Origin: Amycolatopsis cihanbeyliensis
Lineage (GTDB): Bacteria > Actinomycetota > Actinomycetes > Mycobacteriales > Pseudonocardiaceae
Length of the DNA stretch: 64,000 nucleotides
Direction of reading: 5' to 3'
NCBI RefSeq assembly: GCF_006715045.1
Contig: NZ_VFML01000001.1
Coordinates: forward strand, 4,928,501 to 4,992,500
Shown in pieces: positions 1 through 9,156 of the stretch; within the stretch, counting starts at the first letter, position 1; every line of letters begins with the position of its first letter. A program made the position numbers and the translations under genes. The notes beneath the pieces were generated by a model. The model did no database searches. It was given only the letters and a program-made list of their open reading frames with translations, and had not been told where the DNA came from.

Positions 1-473
1 CCGGGCTGCACGGTGGTCACCACGACCCGGTCGCCCTGTGCACCGGCGCCGAAGTCGTCGCGCACCGCCTCGGCATAGCTGCCGGCGACCGCGTCGGCCA
101 GCCGCGCGGCGCGCGCCGGTTCGGGGTCGGTCACCGTGATGCGCAGCAGCAGTGTCGAGTCCGGGGCCACCGCGGTGACCTTCTCCCGCAAGGCCCGCAC
201 GCCACCCGGGTAGGAGACGCGCTCCGCGACCGGATCGAGCACCGTGGCCGTCGTGGTCAGCGCGGCGAACGTCGGCATCCGCTGCAGCAGGTCCTGGCTC
301 GCGCCGCCGGCCTCCGCCGGGGTCTCCCGGTCGAAGAGCAGGTTCACCTCGGATTCGTAGCTGGGGGTGAGCAGGATCGCACCCGCGAAGCCGGCCACGC
401 CGCCGAGCAGCGTGACGAGCACCACGACAATCCAGCGCCGGCCGATCAACCTGATGACATCGGCGAACTCCAC
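1..473 (-). CDS. Wzz-like chain-length/polysaccharide copolymerase protein (C-terminus outside window)
   Basis: Reading leftward from a GTG at 473, the frame stays open to the window edge (about 157 codons seen). It begins MEFADVIRLIGRRW, followed by a hydrophobic stretch at about residues 15-36, then a periplasm-type region with a TPSYESEVNLLF segment and a later TDPEPARAARLADAVA segment. This is the usual layout of Wzz/chain-length determinant domains, which sit in the membrane and set the length of Wzy-made polysaccharide. AGGAGG lies 7 nt before the GTG; the nearby ATG at 477 is in another frame and soon stops. It diverges from the Wzy-like gene at 548 and belongs to the exopolysaccharide locus. 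Any kinase domain would lie outside the window. Confidence 0.75.
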   Translation of the reverse strand, partial: MEFADVIRLIGRRWIVVVLVTLLGGVAGFAGAILLTPSYESEVNLLFDRETPAEAGGASQDLLQRMPTFAALTTTATVLDPVAERVSYPGGVRALREKVTAVAPDSTLLLRITVTDPEPARAARLADAVAGSYAEAVRDDFGAGAQGDRVVVTTVQP

Positions 474-547
474 GTCATTCCTCCTGCCCCGGCGCTGTAA
501 CCTGTTGAGCTGTTGCCAGTCTATTGACGGATGCCGAACGTGAACGA

Positions 548-1669
548 ATGGTAGGCCACATGCGACAGTCCGGCCCCGCGGCGGACTTCGGTATCGAGCC
601 AGCCGCGCGCGTCGTGCCACAAATGATTGTCCTGGTGTGGCTGCCGGTGTGTTTCTTCTTCGGCCTTGTCAATCGCGAGTTCCTGCCCGCGAAGTACTTT
701 CTCGACGACCACCATCTGCAGGCGGTGATGCCGACAGCGGTACCCGATTCGTCGGATTCGTTCATCGTGATGGCGTGGATCTACCGCAGCCTCGGCGCGA
801 TGGGGCATCCGACCGCCGTGCAGGCGGTCACCATGCTGCTGTTCTTCGTTCTGCTCTTCGCCTGCGCCGGGTGGTCGGCGTTGAGCAGCTTCACGGTCTT
901 CGAGATCGCCGTATTCGGTTTCTGCGCGGTGGCGTGCGCGGTCTACCTCGCCCAGTACTCCAAGGAAAGCCTGGTGTTGCTGCTCGTGCTCGGGCTGGTG
1001 CTGATGCCGCGCACGGTGCTCGCCGAGCTTGCTTTCGTGGCCGCCGCCTGCCTCTACGCGGCTTCGCTGCGGCAGTACTGGTTCCTGGTCGCCGGGCTGT
1101 ACGTGGTGTTGCGGGTGGTACTGCGGCGCGGGCGCAGGCCGGGATGGGTACCGGTGGTCCTGCTGCTCGCCCTGCTGGCATTCGCCTTCGGGGTCGAGTT
1201 GCTGCTGGGTAAGGACCTGAACGCGTTCCGGGAAAGCGTGGCCCAGTTCCGGGTCAACTCGCCGAACGCCCAGTCCGCGATCCAGGACTACCTGCCGGCC
1301 GATACCCCGGTGCTCGCCGCGGCCAACGCGGCACTGACCGCGGTGCTGCTGGTCGTTCCGGTTCCGTTGCTGCTGGACTTCTCGGTCGTCTATCTCGGCT
1401 TCTCCGTGGTGATCGCCGCGCTCTGGCTTGGCACCGTCGGAAGTGGACTGTGGCGCGGCATGCGACGCGGCTGGCTCGTCAAGGATGTGCGGATGTCCAG
1501 GGCGATCGCACTGCTGCTGGCGATGCTCACGGTGCAGGCGGTGTTCGAGCCGGACTACGGTTCCTACATCAAGCACCTGACCCCCTTGCTGCCGTTGTTC
1601 CTGCTGCTGTTCGTGCGGCGGCGGGCACAGCGGGACGCCGAAGCCTCCGCCATCCCGGTCAGCGGATGA
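548..1669 (+). CDS. polytopic membrane protein, Wzy-like polysaccharide polymerase candidate
   Basis: About 373 residues, mostly hydrophobic, with roughly nine to ten predicted membrane spans and a large non-membrane loop at about residues 215-265. There are no catalytic motifs I recognise. Its place between a Wzz-like gene and a glycosyltransferase/flippase operon, and the closing PDYGSYIKHLTPLLP segment, suggest an EpsG/Wzy-type polymerase that joins lipid-linked repeat units on the outer face of the membrane (inference from context). The start is uncertain: the frame opens at a TTG at 524, with ATGs at 548 and 560; 560 has a GGTAGG before it. Its last 11 nt overlap the convergent beta-helix gene. 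Confidence 0.6.
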   Translation: MVGHMRQSGPAADFGIEPAARVVPQMIVLVWLPVCFFFGLVNREFLPAKYFLDDHHLQAVMPTAVPDSSDSFIVMAWIYRSLGAMGHPTAVQAVTMLLFFVLLFACAGWSALSSFTVFEIAVFGFCAVACAVYLAQYSKESLVLLLVLGLVLMPRTVLAELAFVAAACLYAASLRQYWFLVAGLYVVLRVVLRRGRRPGWVPVVLLLALLAFAFGVELLLGKDLNAFRESVAQFRVNSPNAQSAIQDYLPADTPVLAAANAALTAVLLVVPVPLLLDFSVVYLGFSVVIAALWLGTVGSGLWRGMRRGWLVKDVRMSRAIALLLAMLTVQAVFEPDYGSYIKHLTPLLPLFLLLFVRRRAQRDAEASAIPVSG

Positions 1670-3251
1670 GGTTGTCGCGGACGAGATTCTCCTGCCCTTC
1701 CCCGGTGGCGTTGACGATCTTGTCCGGTCCGCTGGTACGCACGACGTTTCCGGTGACGACGCCCTGGCTGGTTCCCCAGCAGTCGATGCCACGAACGCAG
1801 TCCTGAATGGAGTTACCGGTCAGCAGGGTGCCGGACCCGTTCGCGCGGGTGATGCCGGTGACCGCGCCCCGCACGGTGTTGCCGCAGATCGACATCCCGT
1901 CGCTGCCGTCCTCAGCGCAGTGGATGCCCACGCTGTCCCCGGACGCGCCGGGCGCCGGCTCGAACAGGTTGTTCCTGATCTCCGCGTCCTCCGCGCCGAA
2001 GCCCCAGAAGCCGCGCTCGGTGAATCCGCGGACGGTGTTGCCGAGCACCCGCAGCCGGCTCGTGCGCACGTCCGAGACGATGCCGTGGCGCACCGCCGCG
2101 CCGGGGTCGGCGGCGAAGTTGTTGCCGTCCACCCGGACATCGGTCGGCGCCGGCGGATCGGCGTCCTCGCTCGCGGTGGCGGCGAAATAGGCGTACAGCC
2201 GCGATCCGCCCGCCGCGCGTACCACGTTGGCGGTGAACAGACAGTTGTCCACCCCGCCGAAGCAGTACAGCGCGCAGCGACGCGGCGAGTAGCCCGCCCC
2301 CTGGTCGTCCGCACCGGTGCGGGTCCACACCACGGAGTTCCCGGTGACCGTGCAGTCGGTCGAGGTGATCAGCGCGATACCCCACCAGGTGGGATCGGCC
2401 ACTGCGTTGCCGGTGATCGTGACCGCCCGCATCTCCTCGCACACGATCCCGCGCCGGAACCGGCCGGTCACCACGTTGGCCGAGACGGTCACCAGCGCGT
2501 CGGCATGCGGCGGGTGGGTGCGGTTGCGCCCCGCGGACAGCGCCTCGCAGTGGATGCCGATCCGCGCGTCGGTGCCCTCCAGCGCGTTGATCACGTTCCC
2601 GATGACACTGGCCCGCGCGCCCCACACCGCGATGCCGTCGCCGCGGTCCTCCCCGGACATCGAGCGCGACGCGGCACCGGCCCCGGAACCGAGCACGTCC
2701 TTGATCCGGTTGTGGCTGATCACGATGCCCGTGAACTCGCCGCCGGTGCTCTGCACGGCGACCCCGTACTGGAACAGCTCGAGGTGGCAGTGGCTGACGG
2801 TGACATCGTTCGCGGCGACCGTGATCCCGTGGTTCGACTCGCCCGAGTCCGCGTGCAACCGGTGGGGGTTCACCAGCCGCAGCCCCTCCGCGCGGCAGCC
2901 ATCGGCGGCCAGCAGCAGCGCGGGCTTGTGCTCGACCCCCGCGACGAAAGACAGCGTGCCACCGCCGGTGAGAGTGAGCCTGCGGGTGACCCGCAGACCG
3001 TCGTGCAGCGCGAAGGTCCGGCCGCCGGGAAACACCACGGTGACCCCCTCGGCGGCCGCGTCGAGTACCCGCTGCACGGCGGCGGTGTCGTCGGTCACCC
3101 CGTCCCCGACCGCGCCGAACTCGGCCACGTTCAGTGCCGTGTCCCCCGCGCCATGACTCGGCCCCGGTGGGGGACCGGCGCTCGCGTGCTGGCCCATCAG
3201 CCCTCCGGTCAGTGCCGCCGTTCCCGCCTTCAACGCGTCCCGCCGGTCCAC
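1659..3251 (-). CDS. Tat-exported right-handed beta-helix protein (pectate-lyase-3 like)
   Basis: 530 residues from a GTG at 3251. The N-terminus has a twin-arginine signal (VDRRDALKAG, a small hydrophobic stretch, then ASA), so export through Tat is likely. The mature part begins NVAEFGAVGDGVTDDTAAVQ, the classic opening of pectate-lyase-3/Ig-like beta-helix proteins, followed by about 400 residues of short repeats of the type ITGN.V and VSHNRI, each one helix turn. Such proteins are polysaccharide lyases, epimerases or hydrolases; no catalytic residue can be assigned here. It is the last gene of the six-gene operon and overlaps its upstream glycosyltransferase by 22 nt, so it probably trims or modifies the locus polymer outside the cell (inference). 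Confidence 0.8.
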   Translation of the reverse strand: MDRRDALKAGTAALTGGLMGQHASAGPPPGPSHGAGDTALNVAEFGAVGDGVTDDTAAVQRVLDAAAEGVTVVFPGGRTFALHDGLRVTRRLTLTGGGTLSFVAGVEHKPALLLAADGCRAEGLRLVNPHRLHADSGESNHGITVAANDVTVSHCHLELFQYGVAVQSTGGEFTGIVISHNRIKDVLGSGAGAASRSMSGEDRGDGIAVWGARASVIGNVINALEGTDARIGIHCEALSAGRNRTHPPHADALVTVSANVVTGRFRRGIVCEEMRAVTITGNAVADPTWWGIALITSTDCTVTGNSVVWTRTGADDQGAGYSPRRCALYCFGGVDNCLFTANVVRAAGGSRLYAYFAATASEDADPPAPTDVRVDGNNFAADPGAAVRHGIVSDVRTSRLRVLGNTVRGFTERGFWGFGAEDAEIRNNLFEPAPGASGDSVGIHCAEDGSDGMSICGNTVRGAVTGITRANGSGTLLTGNSIQDCVRGIDCWGTSQGVVTGNVVRTSGPDKIVNATGEGQENLVRDNLIR

Positions 3252-4318
3252 CCGCTCACCTCCGCCGTCACCTCGGCCAGCAGGTCGAACGTCGCCCGCA
3301 GGTCGAACTCCTTGGCGTGCACGCGCGCGGCGTCCCCCTCCGCCCGCGCCCTCGGCAGGTCGTCGAGCCGGTCGGCGACCGCGGTCGCCAGCGCCGCGGC
3401 GTCCCCGGCCCGAACCCGTTCCCCGCAACGGTCGTCCAGCAACTCGGCCAGCCCGGGCACGTCGTTGCCGACCACGCAGCGACCGCTGGCGAACGCCTCC
3501 AGCGCGGTCAGCGAGAGTCCCTCCCAGCGCGACGGCAGCACGACGACGTCGGCTGCCGCGTACCAGGGCCGCACATCGGTGACCTCCGGCACGAACTCGA
3601 CACCGGGCATCCGCCTGGCGCGCAGCTCCCCGGCGAGTTCGCCGTCGCCGAGCAGGACCAGCCGCGCGCCGGGGCAGCGCCGGCGCACCAGCGGCCAGGC
3701 CGCCAGCAGCACGTCCTGACCCTTCTGCCGGGTCAGCCTGCCGGGGCACAGGGCGGTGGGGCCGCCCGGCCGGCGCGGCGGCCGTCCCGCCGGTGCGAAC
3801 TCGTCCAGGTCCACCCCGTTGCGCACCACGGTGAGCGGCATGCCGATACCGGCGGCCCTGCCCTGCACGGCCTCACCCTCGCCGACGCAGAGCAGCCGGT
3901 GCGTCCACCGGCAGGCCAGCCGTTCCCATCCGGTGGAGGCGTGGGCGAGGGTGCCGTTGGCGGCCAGCCAGGACCACCCGTGCGGCTGGAACAACGTGGG
4001 CAGGCGCCCGCGCACGGCGAGCCTGCCCGCCAGCCCGGCCTTCGCCGAGTGCAGGTGCACCGTGTCCGGGCGTGCCGTGGCGACGATCCCGGCCAGGCGG
4101 GCGGTTTCCGCCGCGGTCGCCCGCCCCGGTGCGCGCGCCGCCGACCAGGGCAGCCGCGGCACGGCTCGCGCCTCCAGCGCATCCGCCAGCATGCCGCCTT
4201 CGGGGCAGGCGACCAGGACGTCCCAGCCCCGTCGCCGCTGGTCGGCGGCCGCGGCCGCGACGTAGCGCGCCACCCCGCCGGTGGTCGGCTGCGCCACGTG
4301 CAGCACCCGCGGGCTCAC
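3230..4318 (-). CDS. GT4-family glycosyltransferase
   Basis: 362 residues. The N-terminal Rossmann half opens VLHVAQPTTGGVARYV (donor/acceptor glycine loop). The C-terminal half has CPGRLTRQKGQDVL and the GT4 signature SRWEGLSLTALEAFASG, with the E-x7-E glutamates that hold the nucleotide-sugar. GTG at 4318 is chosen because it overlaps the upstream stop by 4 nt (GTGA), as elsewhere in this operon. It probably adds a sugar to the lipid-linked repeat unit at the cytoplasmic face. Donor and linkage cannot be told from sequence. Confidence 0.85.
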   Translation of the reverse strand: MSPRVLHVAQPTTGGVARYVAAAAADQRRRGWDVLVACPEGGMLADALEARAVPRLPWSAARAPGRATAAETARLAGIVATARPDTVHLHSAKAGLAGRLAVRGRLPTLFQPHGWSWLAANGTLAHASTGWERLACRWTHRLLCVGEGEAVQGRAAGIGMPLTVVRNGVDLDEFAPAGRPPRRPGGPTALCPGRLTRQKGQDVLLAAWPLVRRRCPGARLVLLGDGELAGELRARRMPGVEFVPEVTDVRPWYAAADVVVLPSRWEGLSLTALEAFASGRCVVGNDVPGLAELLDDRCGERVRAGDAAALATAVADRLDDLPRARAEGDAARVHAKEFDLRATFDLLAEVTAEVSGWTGGTR

Positions 4319-5400
4319 CGGGAACCGGCCAGTTCCGCGTACAGCGCGTCGAGCGCCGCCGCCGTCCCGGCGACGTCGTAGTGCCGGGCGGCTTCCGGCA
4401 CGACCCGGCCGGGGGCGCGCGGCAACGCGCCGAGCTCCGCGGTGAACGCCTCCGGGGTGCAGTCCGCCCGCCGGGCCAGCGGCGCCGCGGAGCTGGGGAG
4501 GTCGTCCAGCGCCGGGCAGCTCGCGTACACCACCGGCAGACCTGCCGCGAGCGCCTCGACGACGGCCAGCCCGAAGGTTTCCTCCGTGGAGGGCGACAGC
4601 AGCACGTCCACGGCGGACAGCAGGCCGGGCACGTCGGCGACCTCGCCGGTGAACACGACCCTGCCGCGTACCCCGATCCGGTCCGCGAGCTCGGCCAGTT
4701 CCGTCCGGAGTGGACCGTCCCCGGCCACGACGAGCACGGCGCGCGGCAGCGCGGCGAGCGCGCGGATCGCCACGTCCACGCGTTTGGTCTCGGCGAGCCT
4801 GCCGATCGTGCCCAGTACGAAGGACTCGGGTGCCAGGCCGAGCCGCGCCCGCACCCGATCCCGCGCCTGCGCGTCGAAGGCGAAGGTGGGCAGGTCGACG
4901 CCGTTCGGGATGACCCTGATCCGGGCCGGTGCCACGCCCCACTCGGCGAGCCGGGCCGCGACGTGGTCGGAAACCGCCACGGTGACCCGGCCGAGCCGCT
5001 CGGCGGCCAGGTACAGCCCGCGTACCCCCGGGCGGTCCTGTGCCCTGCCCTCGATCGTGGTCGCCGCGAGCGAATGCTCGGTGGCCACGACGGTGCGCGT
5101 CCCGGCAAGTCGCGCGGCGAGTCGCCCGTACAGCATCGCCCGGTAGAGATGCGTGTGCACCACGTCGTACCGGCCGCGCCGGATCAGCCCGGCGAGCCGG
5201 GGCAGGGCCGCAAGGTCCCGGTTACCCCGCATGCCGAGGTCGGTCACCCCGATCCCGTCGGCACGCAGTGCCTCGGCCACCACCCCGGCGTTGGTCAGCG
5301 TGACGACCTCGGACTCGGTCGCGCTGTGCCGCAGGATATGCCGAAGCTGGGTCTCCGCCCCGCCCGCGGCCAGCCCGGTGATCACGTGCAGCACCCTCAT
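4315..5400 (-). CDS. GT4-family glycosyltransferase
   Basis: 361 residues from ATG 5400. The N-terminus VLHVITGLAAGGAETQLR is typical of GT4 enzymes that work on lipid-linked saccharides, and the C-terminal half has GTIGRLAETKRVD and SPSTEETFGLAVVEALAAG (E-x7-E motif). The start overlaps the stop of the deacetylase upstream by 4 nt (ATGA), and its own stop overlaps the next glycosyltransferase by 4 nt, so the three are probably translationally coupled. It differs clearly from the neighbouring GT4, so the repeat unit likely receives at least two distinct sugars beyond the priming one. Confidence 0.85.
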   Translation of the reverse strand: MRVLHVITGLAAGGAETQLRHILRHSATESEVVTLTNAGVVAEALRADGIGVTDLGMRGNRDLAALPRLAGLIRRGRYDVVHTHLYRAMLYGRLAARLAGTRTVVATEHSLAATTIEGRAQDRPGVRGLYLAAERLGRVTVAVSDHVAARLAEWGVAPARIRVIPNGVDLPTFAFDAQARDRVRARLGLAPESFVLGTIGRLAETKRVDVAIRALAALPRAVLVVAGDGPLRTELAELADRIGVRGRVVFTGEVADVPGLLSAVDVLLSPSTEETFGLAVVEALAAGLPVVYASCPALDDLPSSAAPLARRADCTPEAFTAELGALPRAPGRVVPEAARHYDVAGTAAALDALYAELAGSR

Positions 5401-6107
5401 GCCGCTTTCCGTTCCCGCAGCGCGTGCCGGGCCCGCTTGGCGTGCAGCCGGGGACCGGTGTCGCGTTCCCCGACGAACATGCGGGGCAGGGCGAACTCGT
5501 CGGGCCGGGCGGGATGCCCGACCGCGCAGGCGTAGTGGTAGCCGGCCGCCGCCACCGCCCGGCGCGTGCCCTCGTCGAGAAGGCCGTAGGGGTAGGCGAA
5601 GCCGTGCACCGGCTCGCCGGTCAGCTCGGCCACCGCGGCGCGACTGCCCGCGACCTCCTCGGCCAGTTCGGTGCCGCCCAGGTCCGGCATCGGGCGGTGC
5701 CGCAGGCCGTGCGAGGCGACCTCCATCCCGGTCGCGGCCACCTCCCGGACCTGCTCGGCCGTCAGCAGCGGCTTGCGCGGCCCCGCGGTGTCCCACTCGT
5801 TGCTGCCGCCGAGCCGCCCCGCCAGCACGAAGACCGTCGCGGTGCAGCCGTACGCACGCAGGATGGGCACGGCGACCTCGGCGAAGTCGGCGTAGCCGTC
5901 GTCGAAGGTCAGCCCGACCGCGCCCCGCGGGTCCTCGCCGAGCTCGCGCATGGACACCCCGCGCAGGCCCTGCCCGCGCAGCCAGGCGAGCTGCGCGGCG
6001 AACCGGGACGGGCGGACGGTCACCTGGTACGGGTCCTCGTCGTACTCGCAGACCGAGTGGTACATCCAGATCATCGGGTAGCGCCCGGACGGTGTCCGGA
6101 AGTTCAT
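5397..6107 (-). CDS. polysaccharide deacetylase (CE4/NodB)
   Basis: 236 residues. The CE4 motifs are visible: LTFDDGYADF (motif 1, catalytic and metal-binding Asp pair) at about residues 67-76, and ASHGLRH (motif 2, the H-x3-H zinc ligands). AYPYGLLD matches motif 3. No signal peptide is seen; the protein starts MNFRTPSGRYPMIWMYHS, so it may act in the cytoplasm on lipid-linked sugars, or be short secreted forms lacking a recognisable signal. It removes N-acetyl groups from amino sugars. ATG at 6107 overlaps the flippase stop by 4 nt. Confidence 0.85.
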   Translation of the reverse strand: MNFRTPSGRYPMIWMYHSVCEYDEDPYQVTVRPSRFAAQLAWLRGQGLRGVSMRELGEDPRGAVGLTFDDGYADFAEVAVPILRAYGCTATVFVLAGRLGGSNEWDTAGPRKPLLTAEQVREVAATGMEVASHGLRHRPMPDLGGTELAEEVAGSRAAVAELTGEPVHGFAYPYGLLDEGTRRAVAAAGYHYACAVGHPARPDEFALPRMFVGERDTGPRLHAKRARHALRERKAA

Positions 6108-7660
6108 CGTTCTCCCTTGCTTGCCGGGTTTACCGTGCGGAACCGCCACCCCGCGGCGGCGATGGCGGCGAACAGCGCCGTCGAGCACAACCCGCCTGCC
6201 AGCACGGCGGGCAGTGGCCGCCAGTCGGCGAGCAGGTCGTGCAGCCACCAGCCCGTGGCCGCGGTCGCTACCGTGGGGACCAGCAGCAGTGCGATCCGCG
6301 CGTACAGGCCCGCGCCCGGTGCCGACGGCAGCCTGCCGCGCGCCGAGCAGGCCAGCAGCAGGCCGGTGAGGGTGATGCCGGCGGCGTTGGCCAGCGCGAT
6401 CCCGGCCGCGTCCCAGACCGGAGCGAGCCACACCGCGAGTACCCCGGTGCCGAGCAGCCCCACCGCCATCGCGGCGGAGGGGATCCAGCTCGGCCGGTGC
6501 CGGGTGAAGTAGCTGCGGCACAGCAGGTCGACCATGGCCTGCCCGAGCAGGCCGAGTACGTACACGCGCATGATCCGGGCGGTGGCCACGGTGTCCTCCG
6601 GCCCGAACTCGCCGCGCTGGAACAGCAACTCGATCACGGTGGGCGCGAAGGCCATCAGGTACGCCGTGGCCAGCAGGGCGATGGCGCCGATCACCAGCAG
6701 GTCGGTCTCCATCCTGCGGCGGGCCTCGTCCCGCTTGCCCGCCGCGACGCTGCGGGCCAGGATCGGGAACGTCACGGCGGCGGCCATCGCGGACAGCGTG
6801 AGCGGTACCTGCGCCACCTTCTGCGCGTAGTTCAGGTGCGAGATCGTGCCCGGTTCGAGTGGCGCCGCCACGAAGCGCTCCACGAGCACCTGCGCCTGCC
6901 GCAGCAGGGTGTAGAGCCCCACCGGGACGAAGGCGCCGAGTGTGACCAGCCCGCTGCGCCGCCAGGACAGCGGTGGCAGCCCGATATGCCGCAGGTACGG
7001 GCCGAGCTGCACCAGCACCATCAACGCGGCGCCGATGGAGACCCCGGCCGCGGCACCGCGGACACCGTAGCTGGAGTACCCGACCCCGATGCTGCCGATG
7101 ATGCCCACGTTGTAGCTCAGGTAGATCGCCGCGGGCGGCCCGAAGAACCCGTGCGAGCGCAGTGCGGAGGACAGGTAGCCCGCGATGCCGATCAGCGGCA
7201 CGGTGGCCGCGACCAGCCGGGTGCAGTCCACCGCGACCTCGACGTTGGCCAGTCCCGGTGCGAGCAGGCCCACCACCGCAGGCGCGAACACCGCGACCAG
7301 CGCACCGAGCACGATCAGCACGGCCACGATCCGGGCGAAGGTCGCCGAGACCACCTCGTCGACCGCGGGATGGTGTTTCGGCCGGGCGCCCGCCGCGGCG
7401 AGGGCCCTGCCGAACGCGGGCACCATCACCAGCGCCATCGCGCCCTCGACGAGCAGCGGGGACACCGTCTCCGGCACGGTCCAGGCGACCAGGAAGGCGT
7501 CGGTGTCGCCACTGGCACCGAACAGCCCGGCGAGCATGAGGTCGCGGACCAGCCCGAGCACCGAGCCGAGCGCGACCACCCCCGCGGACAGCGCACCCGC
7601 GCGCATCAGCAACCGGTTCGTGGCCCGCCCCCGGTCGGTGGTGGCGGGCGGGGTGTTCAC
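6104..7660 (-). CDS. MurJ/MviN-type lipid flippase in an exopolysaccharide operon
   Basis: About 518 residues with some 13-14 hydrophobic spans. The N-terminal region RAGALSAGVVALGSVLGLVRDLMLAGLFGA and the internal MEGAMALVMVP-like, FLVAWTVPE and LLFQRGEF segments are those of MurJ/MviN proteins of the MOP superfamily, which flip lipid-linked precursors. Here it sits just after the priming transferase, so it probably serves as the Wzx-type flippase of this polymer rather than for lipid II; other MurJ copies are expected elsewhere in the genome (inference). The start is taken as GTG 7660, which overlaps the upstream stop by 4 nt; GTG 7669 is an alternative. Confidence 0.8.
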   Translation of the reverse strand: MNTPPATTDRGRATNRLLMRAGALSAGVVALGSVLGLVRDLMLAGLFGASGDTDAFLVAWTVPETVSPLLVEGAMALVMVPAFGRALAAAGARPKHHPAVDEVVSATFARIVAVLIVLGALVAVFAPAVVGLLAPGLANVEVAVDCTRLVAATVPLIGIAGYLSSALRSHGFFGPPAAIYLSYNVGIIGSIGVGYSSYGVRGAAAGVSIGAALMVLVQLGPYLRHIGLPPLSWRRSGLVTLGAFVPVGLYTLLRQAQVLVERFVAAPLEPGTISHLNYAQKVAQVPLTLSAMAAAVTFPILARSVAAGKRDEARRRMETDLLVIGAIALLATAYLMAFAPTVIELLFQRGEFGPEDTVATARIMRVYVLGLLGQAMVDLLCRSYFTRHRPSWIPSAAMAVGLLGTGVLAVWLAPVWDAAGIALANAAGITLTGLLLACSARGRLPSAPGAGLYARIALLLVPTVATAATGWWLHDLLADWRPLPAVLAGGLCSTALFAAIAAAGWRFRTVNPASKGER

Positions 7661-9156
7661 CTCGGCCACAGCAACTGCCGGGCGGTACGCAGCACGATCT
7701 TGATGTCCAGCCACAGCGACCAGGACTCGGCGTAGAGGTTGTCGAACTTCGCCCTGCGCTCGATCGAGGTGTCGCCACGCAGGCCATGCGTCACGGCGTA
7801 GCCGGTGAGCCCGACCGGCACCCGGTGCCGGTGCTGGTAGCCGGGCACCGTCGCGGTGAACTGCTCGACGAAGTGCGGCCGTTCCGGGCGCGGCCCGACG
7901 ACACTCATATCACCCTTCACGATGTTCCACAGCTGCGGCAGCTCGTCCAGGCTGGTCCTGCGGATGAACCGGCCGACCGGGCCGAGCCGGGAGTCGTTGT
8001 CGATGTTCCACCGGATGTCGCCCTCGTCGCCGGCGGGTTTGAGGGAGCGGAACTTGTACAGCGTGAACGGGATGCCGTTCATCCCGATCCGCCGCTGCCG
8101 GAAGATCACGCCGGGGCCGGTGTCCAGCCGTACCGCGAGGGCGAGCGCGGCCAGCAACGGGCTCAGCACCAGGAGCGCGAGCGCGGCCAGCGCGGTGTCC
8201 AGTACCCGCTTGACCATCCGGGTGCCGCCGCGGAAGGCGGCGCGCCGCATGCGGACCAGGGTGACGCCGTCCACGAGCTGGGCCCGGTCGATGCCGTCGT
8301 ACATCTCGAACAGCCGGGGCAGCACGAACACCTCGCATTGCAACCTGCCGAGGTTGCGCAGGGGCTCGACCAGCGCGTCCGAACCACGCCTGCCGAACGC
8401 GACGATCAGCAGGTCGATGTCGTGGGCGCGGATGAGCTCCGCGAGCCGGTCCAGCCCGCCGAGCAGGGGAGGTGTCGCGTCCTCGACCGGATCGGGGCCG
8501 TCGTCGACGAAACCGATCATCCGCGCCCCGTGGGCGGGGTCGGCGCGCAGCGCCCCGCCGAGGTGCAGCCCTTCCTCCGCGCACCCGATCACCAGCGTGT
8601 TCGCCAAGCCGACACCCCGGCGGCGCAGCCGCCCGAGGACACCATAGGCAAGTATGCGAGCCAGGATCGTGCAGGCCAGCACGGTGATCGCGGTGAGCAG
8701 CGCGCCCTTGGCCCATTCGGGGCGATCGGCAAGCAGGGGGACGCTCAGTGCGAGCAGCGCGACGGCGAGGACCCTGCTGACGATCCCCGGCAGGTCGTCA
8801 AGGACCGACGGCGTCGACCGCCAGTGGTACCCGCCGAGGCCGGCGGGCGTGGTCACCGCCACCAGCGCCGCCACCACCCCGGCCACCTGCCAGCCCGCGA
8901 TCGGCGCGGCCGGTATCACCGCGACGGCGGCACCGAGCAGGTCGCACAGGCCGATGACGGCGGACTGGCCGAGCCTGCGCCGTGCCCCCGCGGGACGCTC
9001 CGTGGCGCGGCCGCGCACCTCGGACGGTTCGGCCACGGGGCCGGCTGCTTCGCCTGCGTTCTCCGCTCCGCCTGTGTTATCTGATTCGTCTGATCGGTCC
9101 GCTCTGTCGGATCTGTCGGTGGATGCGGTCTTGTCCCGGTACAGGGCTTGGGACAC
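7657..9156 (-). CDS. polyprenyl glycosylphosphotransferase (initiating sugar transferase)
   Basis: 499 residues. Residues 1-60 are a polar Asp/Arg/Ser-rich tail. Four membrane spans follow, then a Rossmann-like domain (NTLVIGCAEEGLHLG), one more span, and the C-terminal catalytic domain with KRVLDTALA, FRQRRIG, YKFRSL and DELPQLWNIVKGDMSVVGPRP. This is the PssA/WbaP (bacterial sugar transferase) family, which moves a sugar-1-phosphate onto undecaprenyl or decaprenyl phosphate and so starts repeat-unit synthesis at the membrane. GTG 9156 is the first gene of the six-gene operon; the 353-bp gap upstream should hold the promoter. Confidence 0.9.
   Translation of the reverse strand: MSQALYRDKTASTDRSDRADRSDESDNTGGAENAGEAAGPVAEPSEVRGRATERPAGARRRLGQSAVIGLCDLLGAAVAVIPAAPIAGWQVAGVVAALVAVTTPAGLGGYHWRSTPSVLDDLPGIVSRVLAVALLALSVPLLADRPEWAKGALLTAITVLACTILARILAYGVLGRLRRRGVGLANTLVIGCAEEGLHLGGALRADPAHGARMIGFVDDGPDPVEDATPPLLGGLDRLAELIRAHDIDLLIVAFGRRGSDALVEPLRNLGRLQCEVFVLPRLFEMYDGIDRAQLVDGVTLVRMRRAAFRGGTRMVKRVLDTALAALALLVLSPLLAALALAVRLDTGPGVIFRQRRIGMNGIPFTLYKFRSLKPAGDEGDIRWNIDNDSRLGPVGRFIRRTSLDELPQLWNIVKGDMSVVGPRPERPHFVEQFTATVPGYQHRHRVPVGLTGYAVTHGLRGDTSIERRAKFDNLYAESWSLWLDIKIVLRTARQLLWPR

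Noticed and set aside
521..1792. 423-codon minus-strand frame
   Set aside because: It runs antisense to the Wzy-like gene, is full of Gln/Arg/His/Glu of a shadow frame and has no motif.
3252..3749. 166-residue N-terminal extension of the beta-helix frame
   Set aside because: It lies inside the upstream glycosyltransferase and precedes the Tat signal, which must be N-terminal.
5153..7735. 860-codon plus-strand frame
   Set aside because: Shadow of the deacetylase and flippase genes on the other strand; the encoded chain is low-complexity Arg/Pro/Gln.
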